Assembly: GCF_003970695.1 (NCBI RefSeq)
Contig: NZ_CP034570.1
Span: 1 to 64,000 of the forward strand
Reading direction: 5' to 3'
Length of the DNA stretch: 64,000 nucleotides
DNA from: Maribacter sp. MJ134
GTDB taxonomy: Bacteria > Bacteroidota > Bacteroidia > Flavobacteriales > Flavobacteriaceae
Shown here: positions 49,557 through 59,239 of the stretch, one piece after another
Layout: every line of letters starts with the position of its first letter
Position numbering within the stretch: position 1 is the first letter of the stretch
Program-made: the position numbers and the translations under genes
Notes under the pieces: generated by a model
Database searches by the model: none
Seen by the model: the letters and a program-made list of their open reading frames with translations, nothing else
Told to the model about the DNA's origin: nothing

Positions 49557-50783
49557 TCATTTTTCTGAAAGTTGTCCAAAAATTTCATTTTGATACTCAT
49601 CCATTTTACTTTTCCTCAAATTTGCTAAATACGCTTGTGTTGTGCTTATTCGCTTATGCCCTAACATTTGAGAAATAGCTGTAAGAGGAATTCCCATTTC
49701 ATTTGCACCGGAAGCAAATGAGTGGCGTGCAGCGTAGCTCGTGATATTTTCTTGAATTCCCGCTAGCTCGGCCAGTTTTTTCAAATTATCGTTATACCGT
49801 TTTCTTGCCCAAACGATTTGGTTGTAGCTTTCAATAGGATTTTCACTCTTGACAACACCTAACAAGTAGTCGCTTCTTTTCTTGCCTTTGGTAAAATAGG
49901 TCAACAAAGGTTTGAGTTGGCCGTGGATTTTTATGTTAAAGGGTTCATCTGTCTTCTTTCTTGAATATCGGATACGACCATCAACGATATTGGAAAGCTT
50001 GAGATGGGCCATATCTACATAGGACATGCCGTTGAGCAGGAAGCTCATCATAAAAATGTTTCTGTCCCTGAACAGGGCGGTATCCTTTTCCAAATCAAGT
50101 TCAGCTATTTTACGGATAGCATTAATAGGAAGAGCCCGTTTTTCGGGCTTTCCATTTCGAATGACATAGTCATCAAAAGCATACCCTTCTTTGTCGGCAA
50201 CCCCTGCTTTGATGGCTTTCCGGTTGATTGCCCTTATAGTTCTCAAATAAACACTTAGGCCGCCCAGCTTATTACCCTTGGCCAAATGATGCTTTTCAAA
50301 TCGGTTAAGGAAATCTAGGTTCAGTTCATCGAATGTAAAATCCTTGTCGTTTCTGAAATTCTTAACTGCTTTCAAAGCATGTTTGTAGGCCCTGGCATTT
50401 CCGATACGGTTCGCTTTGATCAGGTCGGCTATTTGCTTTTCGGCGAACTGATAAAAAGTAACCTTTTTGGTAGTACGGGTAATATGGCTCCTTACTTCGG
50501 AAACGCTCATATATTTCAATTTGTCCCCATCTTCCAATTTCGTTAGGATATCCACCATGCGCGCCATTTTCTTTTGCAGAAGATTGTTCAAACGGGAAGG
50601 GGATTCCGTGCCTTTAAAAGATGGCCTGATTTTTTGTCTTTTTTCGTCCCATTCGGAAGTTGCCAATTTATGCCCCGTTCCAATACTTGTAGATTTCCGG
50701 TTATGGGTCAAACGAAAGATTAAAGGGAAGGTTTTGGTATCTTTCCTTCGTGTATCCAATGAGAGTTTAATATAGGTAGCCAT
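49557..50783 (-). CDS. island integrase (Bacteroidota-type tyrosine recombinase)
   Basis: 408 aa from ATG 50781-50783; the track of upstream residues to 50816 would run into an inverted repeat. The arm-binding N-terminus is IKLSLDTRRKDTKTFPLIFR. The SAM-like domain covers about 95-200. The catalytic domain has box I GMSYVDM (Ser in place of Arg I, as often in this group), box II AARHSFASGANEMG, LGHKRISTT and Tyr in QAYLANL. It lies 150 bp from the tRNA remnant at 50932, as expected for the integrase of an island inserted at a tRNA 3' end. Confidence 0.88.
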   Translation of the reverse strand: MATYIKLSLDTRRKDTKTFPLIFRLTHNRKSTSIGTGHKLATSEWDEKRQKIRPSFKGTESPSRLNNLLQKKMARMVDILTKLEDGDKLKYMSVSEVRSHITRTTKKVTFYQFAEKQIADLIKANRIGNARAYKHALKAVKNFRNDKDFTFDELNLDFLNRFEKHHLAKGNKLGGLSVYLRTIRAINRKAIKAGVADKEGYAFDDYVIRNGKPEKRALPINAIRKIAELDLEKDTALFRDRNIFMMSFLLNGMSYVDMAHLKLSNIVDGRIRYSRKKTDEPFNIKIHGQLKPLLTYFTKGKKRSDYLLGVVKSENPIESYNQIVWARKRYNDNLKKLAELAGIQENITSYAARHSFASGANEMGIPLTAISQMLGHKRISTTQAYLANLRKSKMDEYQNEIFGQLSEK

Positions 50784-50796
50784 GATAAATGTTAAA

Positions 50797-50833
50797 ATCT
50801 GCGTGCATATGTGCACGCAGATTGCACGCAGAA
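50797..50833. promoter_or_regulatory. inverted repeat at the integrase promoter
   Basis: ATCTGCGTGCA (50797-50807) and TGCACGCAGAT (50812-50822) are perfectly complementary, and GCACGCAGA recurs at 50824. A candidate operator or arm-type integrase site. Confidence 0.5.
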
Positions 50834-50931
50834 TGTGGTTTTTTATGGTCTCAAATGTACCTAAATATACAACTAGTCGCTGAAAACCCCCGTTTTTATT
50901 AGAATTTTAATTCATCTGAAGTCAAAAAAAA

Positions 50932-50978
50932 TCTGCCTTACAAGCAGGGGGTCACTGGTTCGAATCCAGTAGGGCCCA
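50932..50978 (+). other. 3' half of tRNA-Val(TAC), island attachment site
   Basis: Anticodon stem-loop TCTGC-CTTACAA-GCAGG with anticodon TAC, variable loop, T-arm ACTGG TTCGAAT CCAGT, acceptor strand AGGGCCC and discriminator A. The 5' half (D-arm and 5' acceptor strand) is absent upstream. This is the duplicate left when an element enters the 3' part of a tRNA gene; the full gene should lie at the other island end, left of the window. Confidence 0.8.
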
Positions 50979-50990
50979 CAAGTAAATAAA

Positions 50991-51018
50991 AGCTTCCGAG
51001 AAATCGGAGGCTTTTTCT
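50991..51018 (+). terminator. terminator behind the tRNA remnant
   Basis: AGCTTCCGA GAAA TCGGAGGCT followed by TTTTC. The rest to 51190 shows nothing. Confidence 0.75.
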
Positions 51019-51190
51019 TTTTTACCACATGAGAAATTAGTTTTTCACTTACTGCCAATACGAAAATTTAAATGATTCAAATCTAGAACGCAGGTCTTCT
51101 TCAATCTCTAATTTTGGGTAATGAGGAGAAAAAATAGGTAATGCCTTTTTTTAGCGTTTATGGATATTAAATTTTAGGGGTTCTTAGACA

Positions 51191-52222
51191 TTAATAATTA
51201 TAGTAACTCTTATGCCATTGAATGAATTTAAATAACCCATCGCTTAATTTGGTTTTAGGCCGATAACCAATTGCATTTTTTAATTTGTCGGAATCGGCAT
51301 AGGTGATTCTTACATCACCATCTTGCATGGGCATGAAGTTTTTAATAGCTGCCGTTCCCATTTGTTTCTCCAGACCAGAAATAAAATCCATTAGTTTAAT
51401 TGGTCTAGAATTGCCAATATTGAATATTCTTGACCTTAGTTCTTTTTTTCCGGCCAAGTTCAATGTTAGCTTTGCTATTCCTTCGATTACATCATCGATA
51501 TAGGTAAAATCCCTTTGCATATCACCATCGTTGAAAACATCTATAGACCTGTTATTGTGAATAGCGTCTGTAAAGAGCATAGGAGCCATATCTGGCCTAC
51601 CCCATGGACCATAGACCGTAAAAAAGCGCAGCCCCGTGGTCTGTAAGCCATATAAATGAGCATATGAGTGTGCCATTAATTCATTACTCTTTTTAGTCGC
51701 TGCGTAAAGACTTACGGGTTCGTCTACTTTTTCGGTTTCAGAAAAAGGCACTTTGCTTCTATTTCCATAAACCGATGAACTAGAGGCGTAGATTAAATGT
51801 GCTGTTTTGTGTTGCCTGCAACATTCCAATATATTTAAAAAGCCTACAATATTTGATTGTATATAAGCATGCGGGTTTATAATGGAGTAACGTACCCCAG
51901 CCTGTGCGGCCAGATGAATAACACAATCAAATTCTTCTGCGACAAAGAGTTTTTCCAAGCTCTCTAAATCTGTGATATCCAGCCTAGAAAAACGATAATT
52001 ATGGTACTTCGTACTACGTACAAATAGTATATCATTGGTATTTTCTTCGGTATTTGGTTTTTCAAAATGTATTCCTAAGGCGTTGAGACGGTCATATTTT
52101 AGTTTTACATCGTAATAATCATTAATATTATCTATACCTATAACTACTTCGCCTCTTTTGGCCAGTGATTTGGATAGATGAAAACCAATAAATCCTGCTA
52201 CTCCTGTAATAAGTATTTTCAT
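51191..52222 (-). CDS. NAD-dependent epimerase, UDP-glucuronate 4-epimerase-like
   Basis: 343 aa extended SDR. NAD-binding motif GVAGFIGFHL (residues 7-16), catalytic Ser region YASSSSVYG and YxxxK in YAATKKSNE. The long N-terminal insert (DNINDYYDVKLKYDRLNALG) and FFTVYGPWGRPDMA are typical of UDP-glucuronate 4-epimerases (CapI type), which make UDP-galacturonate for surface polysaccharides. No other polysaccharide gene is in view. It is the first chromosomal gene after the island and reads toward it. Confidence 0.85.
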   Translation of the reverse strand: MKILITGVAGFIGFHLSKSLAKRGEVVIGIDNINDYYDVKLKYDRLNALGIHFEKPNTEENTNDILFVRSTKYHNYRFSRLDITDLESLEKLFVAEEFDCVIHLAAQAGVRYSIINPHAYIQSNIVGFLNILECCRQHKTAHLIYASSSSVYGNRSKVPFSETEKVDEPVSLYAATKKSNELMAHSYAHLYGLQTTGLRFFTVYGPWGRPDMAPMLFTDAIHNNRSIDVFNDGDMQRDFTYIDDVIEGIAKLTLNLAGKKELRSRIFNIGNSRPIKLMDFISGLEKQMGTAAIKNFMPMQDGDVRITYADSDKLKNAIGYRPKTKLSDGLFKFIQWHKSYYNY

Positions 52223-52585
52223 TTATGTTTCCTTTATAAGCCTATAGTTCTCAATGTGTCATTTCTATATTCATATCCTATCGAAACCAAGAAGATAAAA
52301 ATGAAATATGTTTTGGTTTTATGATTATGAAGTAAGTCGATCATAAGTAATCTACAAAATATTTGTTATCAATAAAGATCTGATTACAGTATTAGGACAT
52401 TCATAAATATCAAGTTAGAGGATTTGCTCCAAAACTTTTTAGCAGAGATGTTTCACAAATTTAACTCTTCCAGCATAAATAAACCGTGCTTTTTTATGTA
52501 GGATTATCGCAAATTAAAAAGTAATTTGATTACTAAATGAAGAAATTTAAATCAACAAAGATAATTTCAGCTAAAAATACATGTT
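52223..52585. other. intergenic region, nothing recognised
   Basis: 363 bp between divergent genes, AT-rich. It must hold both promoters, but I see no clear motif, hairpin or ORF. Confidence 0.5.
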
Positions 52586-53470
52586 ATGGATAAACTAAAG
52601 AAAGAAGATATTAAACAAGAAGTGTTTGACCTTTATGACGATTATGCACATAATAGGCTAAGCCGAAGGCTTTTTGTGGATAAACTATCCACTTATGCGG
52701 TAGGAGGATTGACCGTCGCCTCCATAATGAGTTTTATTTCTCCGGATTATGTAAAGAAGATTCAAATTTCACAGGATGATTCCCGATTAAACTCTGAGTT
52801 TGTACAATACGAATCCCCAAAAGGAGGGGGGACCATAAAAGGATTATTATCTAGACCGGTTGATACCATGAAACGACTTCCTGGTATTATTGTGGTGCAT
52901 GAAAATAGGGGTTTAAATCCCCATATAGAGGATGTGGGAAGGCGCGCAGGTCTAGCAGGTTTTATTTCTTTGGCGCCAGATGCCCTTACTCCTCTGGGAG
53001 GTTATCCAGGAAATGACGATGAAGGAAGAAAACTGCAAAGGGAAAGGGATAGAAATGAAATGTTGGAAGATTTTATTGCTGCCTACAAACACTTGAAAAG
53101 TCATCCCGAGTGTAACGGTAAAGTGGGCGTTGTAGGCTTTTGTTTTGGAGGATGGATTTCTAATATGATGGCTGTTGAGGTTAATGATTTAGGAGCTGCC
53201 GTGCCATTTTATGGAGGACAACCTAAAGAGGGGACAAGTAAAATCGAAGCACCGTTATTGCTTCATTTTGGAGCGTTGGATACTAGAGTTAACGCAGGTT
53301 GGCCAGCTTATGAGGAGGCACTCAAAAAAAATGGAAAGGAATACATGGCGCATATGTATCCAAATGCTAATCATGGATTCCATAACGATACTACGCCAAG
53401 ATATGATAGGGAAGCTGCCGAACTCGCTTGGAAACGTACTATAGACTTTTTTCGGGAAAAGCTTGCTTAA
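52586..53470 (+). CDS. dienelactone hydrolase family protein
   Basis: 294 aa alpha/beta hydrolase. The nucleophile is the Cys in VGFCFGGW, the acid the Asp in LHFGALDTRVNAG, and the base the His in NANHGFHND, giving the Cys-Asp-His triad of dienelactone hydrolases. PGIIVVHENRGLNPHIEDVG covers the oxyanion region. The N-terminus (1-50) holds RRLFVDKLSTYAVGGLTVAS, resembling a twin-arginine-like export or membrane segment found in such proteins. The substrate is unknown; an ester or lactone is expected. Confidence 0.85.
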   Translation: MDKLKKEDIKQEVFDLYDDYAHNRLSRRLFVDKLSTYAVGGLTVASIMSFISPDYVKKIQISQDDSRLNSEFVQYESPKGGGTIKGLLSRPVDTMKRLPGIIVVHENRGLNPHIEDVGRRAGLAGFISLAPDALTPLGGYPGNDDEGRKLQRERDRNEMLEDFIAAYKHLKSHPECNGKVGVVGFCFGGWISNMMAVEVNDLGAAVPFYGGQPKEGTSKIEAPLLLHFGALDTRVNAGWPAYEEALKKNGKEYMAHMYPNANHGFHNDTTPRYDREAAELAWKRTIDFFREKLA

Positions 53471-53567
53471 TCTTTTGAAGACAAATGGGCTAAGATTTAA
53501 CGAAATGATTTTGACCCAAGTTTACTTTATCAAAACAGATTTTAATTCTACCTTAGCGCACTTTTAA

Positions 53568-53642
53568 GGGATATTAGCTCAGTTGGTTTAGAGCGCTGCC
53601 TTGACAGGGCAGAGGTCACCGGTTCGAATCCAGTATATCCCA
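53568..53642 (+). tRNA. tRNA-Val(GAC)
   Basis: 75 nt. Acceptor GGGATAT/ATATCCC, D-arm GCTC...GAGC, anticodon stem CTGCC/GGCAG with loop TTGACAG (anticodon GAC), T-loop TTCGAAT. CCA is not encoded. It is complete and unoccupied, unlike the tRNA-Val(TAC) remnant 2.6 kb upstream. Confidence 0.93.
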
Positions 53643-53823
53643 CAATTTTTTGTTTTCACGACAGATTTTGTAAACCTCGGGAATATTCTGTTAAAAGTAC
53701 ATATAATCTTATAGAGCATATGTTGTGTATTATCTATTTGCTTCACAATCAATACGTTTTTTATGCGTTAGTAATTTAAAGTTTTAGATTCTACTTTTAA
53801 AAAGTATTGAATTCAATAAAATC

Positions 53824-56800
53824 ATGCTAAACAAAAGCATAAAATTCCTGATAGAGAACAAAATAGTAGCTTGGTCGTTACTATTCGTTTGTTTGTTTTG
53901 GGGAATAGTCCACACTCCTTTTTTGGCAAATAATTCTTTAATTCCTTCTTATCCGGTTGCCGTGGATGCGATTCCTAATATTGGAGAAAATCAACAAATC
54001 ATCTTTACGGAATGGTCGGGTCAATCTCCTCAGGATATCGAAGATCAGATTACCTATCCCTTAACCACCAATTTGTTGGGAGTACCGGGTGTGAAAACTA
54101 TAAGAAGTACCTCTTTATTTGGTTTTTCCAGTATATACGTCATTTTTAATGATGACATTGATTTTTATTGGTCCAGAAGTAGGATTCTAGAGAAAATTAA
54201 TAGTTTGCCAGATAATCTCTTACCAAGTGGCGTGAAACCTACCTTGGGTCCGGATGCTACAGCTTTAGGTCAACTATTTTGGTACACCTTAGAAGGCAGG
54301 GATGGTAACGGAAAGGTTACAGGTGGCTGGGATTTGCATGAGATTAGGACAATTCAAGATTTCTATGTTAAAAATGCATTGTCTTCGGCGAAAGATGTTT
54401 CTGAAGTAGCATCTATTGGGGGCTATGTACAGGAGTACCAAATTGACTTAGACCCTGAATTGATGCGTCAATTTGGAGTTTCCATTGCCGACGTGGTTAC
54501 GGCGGTGAAACAAAATAATAGGGATGTTGGTGCAAAAACTATAGAAATCAATAATGCGGAATATTTTGTTAGGGGTCTTGGCTATATAAAGAGCACCTCG
54601 GATATAGAGAATGCCCAAGTACTATCTAACGATTTTACTCCTATCAGAATCAAGGACATTGCCAAGGTAGGGCTAGGTCCGGCAGAAAGAAGGGGAATTC
54701 TAGATAAAGAAGGTGCAGAGGTAGTAGGCGGTGTCGTTGTGGCGAGATATGGTTCCAATCCAATGGAAGTCATTAACGCAGTTAAGGATAAAATCAAGGA
54801 AATTACCGTTGGTCTTCCCACCAAGACCTTAAAGGATGGAACGGTTTCAAAGCTAACCATTGTGCCGTTTTATGATCGTAGCAAACTCATTGAAAATACG
54901 TTGAATACCCTGGGAGACGCACTAACCTTTGAGATTTTGTTTACGATTTTAGTGGTGCTTATTATGTTACGTAATTTAAAGGTTTCTTTAGTTATTTCCA
55001 GTTTACTGCCGTTAGCAGTGTTGCTTGTTTTTGTAGCAATGAAGGTTTTTCATGTAGAAGCCAATATAGTGGCACTTTCTGGAATTGCCATAGCAGTAGG
55101 CACCATGGTAGATTTAGGAATCATACTTTCAGAGAATATCATAAGACACCTAGAGCACCATAAAGAAGGAAATACAATCAACGAAGTGGTTTATAAAGCT
55201 ACCATTGAGGTTTCTGGAGCCGTTATTACGGCTGGCCTCACAACATTGGTAAGTTTTATACCTGTATTTGCCCTTAGCGGCGCGGAAGGAAAACTATTTA
55301 CACCCTTGGCCTTTACTAAAACAACGGCACTATTAGCGGCTATGTTCATCGCCATATTCTTAATACCTCCGTTCATCGCCCAATGGTACGGTAGCAGACG
55401 TGGAAAAATAAATTATTCCCTTATTTTTCAGATAGTTGTGTTCATAGGCGGAATTTTGATGTTGTCTTTTGGTCATTATCCCGGTATAATTTTGGTAGGT
55501 ATCGGCGTAATAGGAATACTGAATTTTTACAAGGTTATACCAAAGGATAAAACGCAAAATTATAACCGCTATTGGATAATCATAGCTGTGGTGATTTTAT
55601 TGGCACGCTATTGGCGACCATTAGGTTTTTCATACCCTTATTTTTTTAGCGTAGTGTTCATAATTCTTACTTGTCTCATAATTCTTGGAGCGCTACTTCT
55701 TTTTAGAGCCTATTACGAATCTATATTGAAATGGGCTTTGGAAAATAAACTCCTGTTTTTAAGTATACCGTCGCTATTGATACTTTTAGGCTTTTTAGTT
55801 TACAAGAACATTGGAGAGGAGTTTATGCCAAAGCTAGACGAAGGTTCTTATTTGTTGATGCCTACGTCGATGCCGCATTCCGGAGTTACTGAAAATAAGC
55901 GTGTGTTGCAGCAGTTAGACATGGCCGTTGCTGCTCTTCCTGAGGTAGAAACAGTGGTCGGTAAGGCGGGTAGAGTTTCTTCCGCTCTTGATCCAGCTCC
56001 GTTATCCATGTATGAAAATGTAATTATTTACAAACCGGAATATATTGTTGATGAATACAACGAACCAGTTTCGTTTAAGGTCAAGGATGGCTTGTTCCAA
56101 ACTAAAAGGGGAAGTCAGGTGGCTTCCGGTTCAGGCATAAATGCAAACGAACTTATTGAGGATGATGAGGGAGCTTTTTATCGCAATTGGCGACCCGAAA
56201 TTAAGAACAAAGAAGACATTTGGAATGCTATCGTCAATGCTTCAAGCCTACCAGGAGTTACTTCTGCACCCCAGCTGCAGCCTATTGAGACAAGGTTGGT
56301 AATGCTACAGACGGGGATGCGCTCTCCAATGGGAATAAAAGTCTATGGACCTAACCTTAAGGTTATAGAAGAATTTGGACTGCAACTGGAACGTTATTTA
56401 AAGAACAGTGAGGGTGTTGATGAAGCTTCCGTTTTTGCGGATAGGATCATCAGTAAACCTTATATGCTTTTAGACGTAGATAGAGTAGCCGCGGCAAGGT
56501 TTGGTATATCAATTGAAGATATACAGGAAGTATTGGAAGTTGGTATTGGCGGTAAAATTTTAACTCAAACCATTGAGGGTAGGGAGCGTTTTGGGGTGCG
56601 GGTAAGATATCCCAGGGAGCTAAGAGCAAATCCTTCAGATTTAGAGAATATATATTTGCCCTTGAAAAATGGTGGTTCAATCCTGCTTAACGAAGTTGTT
56701 ACGATTAGATATGAACAGGGACCTCAGGTTATTAAGAGTGAAGACGGGTTTTTAACGAGCTACGTGCTCTTCGATAAAAAGGCTGGTTACGCTGAGATTG

Positions 56801-57504
56801 ATGTCGTGTCTAATATGAAGGAAAAATTAAAAAATCAGATAGAACAAGGATTACTAGTGGTCCCAGAAGGGGTGAGTTATCGTTTTTCGGGCACTTATGA
56901 AAATCAGTTGCACGCGGAGAAAACACTGGCATTCGTCATTCCACTGGTCTTACTTGCTATCTTGTTTATTCTGTATCTTCAGTTTAGGTCTGTTGCTATC
57001 TCGTTTATGGTTTTCACGGGAGTAGCGGTTGCTTTTTCAGGAGGCTTTATACTCATATGGTTGTATGGTCAAAGTTGGTTTTTCAATATCGATTTAGGAA
57101 GCATAAATGTTAGGGATTTGTTCAACATGCAGACTATAAACTTAAGCGTAGCTATCTGGGTAGGTTTTATTGCTTTGTTCGGTATTGCCACAGATGACGG
57201 GGTAGTTATGGCGACATACCTTACTCAGACATTTAATCGTAATAAACCTAAAGATGTTGCGACTATAAGAGCATCGGTACTAGAAGCAGGAAAGAGAAGA
57301 CTAACGCCATGTCTAATGACAACTGCTACAACTTTACTTGCCCTGCTGCCCATTTTAATGGCAAAAGGCGCAGGCAAGGATATTATGATTCCAATGGCAA
57401 TTCCCAGTTTTGGAGGAATGTTGGTTACTTTGGTATCTTTGTTGATAGTACCCGTGCTATATAGTTTAAGAGAAGAGTTAAAACTAAAACGTAATGAGCG
57501 ATAA
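53824..57504 (+). CDS. cusA: CusA/CzcA-type heavy-metal RND efflux pump
   Basis: 1226 aa, longer than the 1040-1050 aa usual for CusA. Inner-membrane proton-driven pump. First TM at about 12-30, porter domains (SQSPQDIEDQITYPLTTNLL), TM helices with the proton-relay word ALSGIAIAVGTMVDLGI, and in the second half GIATDDGVVMATYLTQ. About 130 extra residues with several TM helices (around 535-650, for example IFQIVVFIGGILMLSFGHYP) account for the extra length; they sit between the first TM bundle and the second half. The stop overlaps the adaptor start by 11 nt. There is no outer-membrane channel gene beside it. Confidence 0.88.
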   Translation: MLNKSIKFLIENKIVAWSLLFVCLFWGIVHTPFLANNSLIPSYPVAVDAIPNIGENQQIIFTEWSGQSPQDIEDQITYPLTTNLLGVPGVKTIRSTSLFGFSSIYVIFNDDIDFYWSRSRILEKINSLPDNLLPSGVKPTLGPDATALGQLFWYTLEGRDGNGKVTGGWDLHEIRTIQDFYVKNALSSAKDVSEVASIGGYVQEYQIDLDPELMRQFGVSIADVVTAVKQNNRDVGAKTIEINNAEYFVRGLGYIKSTSDIENAQVLSNDFTPIRIKDIAKVGLGPAERRGILDKEGAEVVGGVVVARYGSNPMEVINAVKDKIKEITVGLPTKTLKDGTVSKLTIVPFYDRSKLIENTLNTLGDALTFEILFTILVVLIMLRNLKVSLVISSLLPLAVLLVFVAMKVFHVEANIVALSGIAIAVGTMVDLGIILSENIIRHLEHHKEGNTINEVVYKATIEVSGAVITAGLTTLVSFIPVFALSGAEGKLFTPLAFTKTTALLAAMFIAIFLIPPFIAQWYGSRRGKINYSLIFQIVVFIGGILMLSFGHYPGIILVGIGVIGILNFYKVIPKDKTQNYNRYWIIIAVVILLARYWRPLGFSYPYFFSVVFIILTCLIILGALLLFRAYYESILKWALENKLLFLSIPSLLILLGFLVYKNIGEEFMPKLDEGSYLLMPTSMPHSGVTENKRVLQQLDMAVAALPEVETVVGKAGRVSSALDPAPLSMYENVIIYKPEYIVDEYNEPVSFKVKDGLFQTKRGSQVASGSGINANELIEDDEGAFYRNWRPEIKNKEDIWNAIVNASSLPGVTSAPQLQPIETRLVMLQTGMRSPMGIKVYGPNLKVIEEFGLQLERYLKNSEGVDEASVFADRIISKPYMLLDVDRVAAARFGISIEDIQEVLEVGIGGKILTQTIEGRERFGVRVRYPRELRANPSDLENIYLPLKNGGSILLNEVVTIRYEQGPQVIKSEDGFLTSYVLFDKKAGYAEIDVVSNMKEKLKNQIEQGLLVVPEGVSYRFSGTYENQLHAEKTLAFVIPLVLLAILFILYLQFRSVAISFMVFTGVAVAFSGGFILIWLYGQSWFFNIDLGSINVRDLFNMQTINLSVAIWVGFIALFGIATDDGVVMATYLTQTFNRNKPKDVATIRASVLEAGKRRLTPCLMTTATTLLALLPILMAKGAGKDIMIPMAIPSFGGMLVTLVSLLIVPVLYSLREELKLKRNER

Positions 57505-59239
57505 AATTTTAGAGTTACGTAGTTTAAAAAAATATGGAGGTTACGCCGTGGTGCTCCTAATAGGTCTTTTGTTGGGTTATTTTCTTTTTAATTCGGGAAC
57601 AGAAGAAAGGTACCATGATCGTACGCAAGAAACACTGGCAGTAACTAGCTATACGTGCTCAATGCATCCACAGGTTTCTAAGGATAAACATGGAAAATGT
57701 CCTATGTGTGGTATGGATTTAGTGGCTAAGAACATAATGTCAGATGGCACGACCTTAGGGGTAAATCAATTTTCCATGAGTGAAAACGCCTTGGCATTGG
57801 CGAATGTCCAGACCACTGTCGTTGGTTTCAATGATAATAAGGACAATAACGGAACTACTATGGTCTTATCGGGAAAAATAACTTCCAATGATAGGACCAA
57901 TGCTGTTCAAACCACATTATTTGATGGTAGAATTGATAAGTTGGACGTGAATTTTGTTGGAGAATACGTAAAGAAAGGGGATAAAATTGGACTTATTTAT
58001 TCGCCCGAAATGTATTTGGCGCAAGATAAACTGCTCACCTCTGCATCTTATAAGGATACACATCAAAAGCTATATGCTGCAGCTAGAAATACACTAGGTC
58101 TATGGAAAATGACAGACGCTCAGATAGATGAGGTTTTAAAGACTGGTAAACCTATGATGAATTTCCCGCTTTACGCAGATGTTTCTGGCACCGTTACGAA
58201 TATCATGGCCGCAGAAGGTAATTATTACAAGCAAGGAGATCCGCTTTATAAAGTAAGTAATCTATATACGGTATGGGCCGTTTTTGATGCATATGAAAAT
58301 CAATTACCGTTCTTAAAAGTGGGCCAGGACATAATAATTAATTCTAGTGCTTTTAAAGGAGAACCGATTAAGGCTAAAATCTCTTTTATAGAACCGGTAA
58401 TGGATGAGGATAAAAGAACGGTATCGGTGAGGGTTACATTGAATAATAAGGATAGAAAGTTTAAACCGGGAATGTTTGTGCAGGGAAGTGCCACAGTTAA
58501 TTATAAGAGTCAGCAATTAACAGTACCAAAAAGTGCTGTGCTCTGGACTGGGGAACGTTCAGTAGTTTACGTTAAATCGAACGCGGACGCACCAACTTTT
58601 GAGATGACTCAGGTTAGCCTTGGAGAGAGTGTCGGTGATTCTTATTTTATTTTAGACGGCTTAAGTCCAGGGGCAGAAGTGGTAACCAATGGAACCTTTA
58701 CCGTAGATGCAGCTGCCCAGCTCCAGGGTAAAAAATCAATGATGAATTCAAGAGAAGAAGGTAACGTGTCATCATTAAATTTAGAAGGAACTAAGGTCCT
58801 ACTAGAAATAAAGGAGAGTCCACATATTTCAAAGTTAGTACACGCTTACTTTGACTTAAAGGATCAATTGGTGAAATCCGATTCAAAAAAGAGCAGTGCA
58901 GAAGCCTTAAAACTCCAAGCTATTCTAGGTCGAATAGATTTTAATCATTTGGATGAATCCTTGAAGGCGGACTTAGAAAACTTTAAAGAGTACAATAATG
59001 CTATAGCTGTCGCTAAGGGTTTAGAAGAACAAAGAGTTCAATTTAAAAATTTATCTCAACAGATGATTATCATAGTGGATAAGATAGGAGGCCTAAGTAA
59101 GCCAATATACCTGCAACATTGTCCTATGGCAGATAATAATAGCGGAGCCAATTGGTTGAGTTTTGATAGTGATATCAAAAATCCCTACTTCGGGGACAAA
59201 ATGTTGACTTGTGGAACAGTAGCTCGAACGATTCAATGA
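57494..59239 (+). CDS. cusB: RND periplasmic adaptor with metal-binding head and DUF3347-like tail
   Basis: 581 aa. One N-terminal TM anchor (YAVVLLIGLLLGYFLF) is followed by the heavy-metal-binding motif YTCSMHPQVSKDKHGKCPMC. The membrane-fusion domains contain FDGRIDKLDVNFVGEYVKKG and YADVSGTVTNIMAAEGNYYK. The C-terminal 150 residues (HAYFDLKDQLVKSDSKKSSA ... QHCPMADNNSGANWLSF) match the DUF3347 type, with Cys/His/Met that may bind copper. It links CusA to an outer-membrane channel. It ends convergent with murF, overlapping its stop by 7 bp. Confidence 0.87.
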   Translation: MSDKILELRSLKKYGGYAVVLLIGLLLGYFLFNSGTEERYHDRTQETLAVTSYTCSMHPQVSKDKHGKCPMCGMDLVAKNIMSDGTTLGVNQFSMSENALALANVQTTVVGFNDNKDNNGTTMVLSGKITSNDRTNAVQTTLFDGRIDKLDVNFVGEYVKKGDKIGLIYSPEMYLAQDKLLTSASYKDTHQKLYAAARNTLGLWKMTDAQIDEVLKTGKPMMNFPLYADVSGTVTNIMAAEGNYYKQGDPLYKVSNLYTVWAVFDAYENQLPFLKVGQDIIINSSAFKGEPIKAKISFIEPVMDEDKRTVSVRVTLNNKDRKFKPGMFVQGSATVNYKSQQLTVPKSAVLWTGERSVVYVKSNADAPTFEMTQVSLGESVGDSYFILDGLSPGAEVVTNGTFTVDAAAQLQGKKSMMNSREEGNVSSLNLEGTKVLLEIKESPHISKLVHAYFDLKDQLVKSDSKKSSAEALKLQAILGRIDFNHLDESLKADLENFKEYNNAIAVAKGLEEQRVQFKNLSQQMIIIVDKIGGLSKPIYLQHCPMADNNSGANWLSFDSDIKNPYFGDKMLTCGTVARTIQ

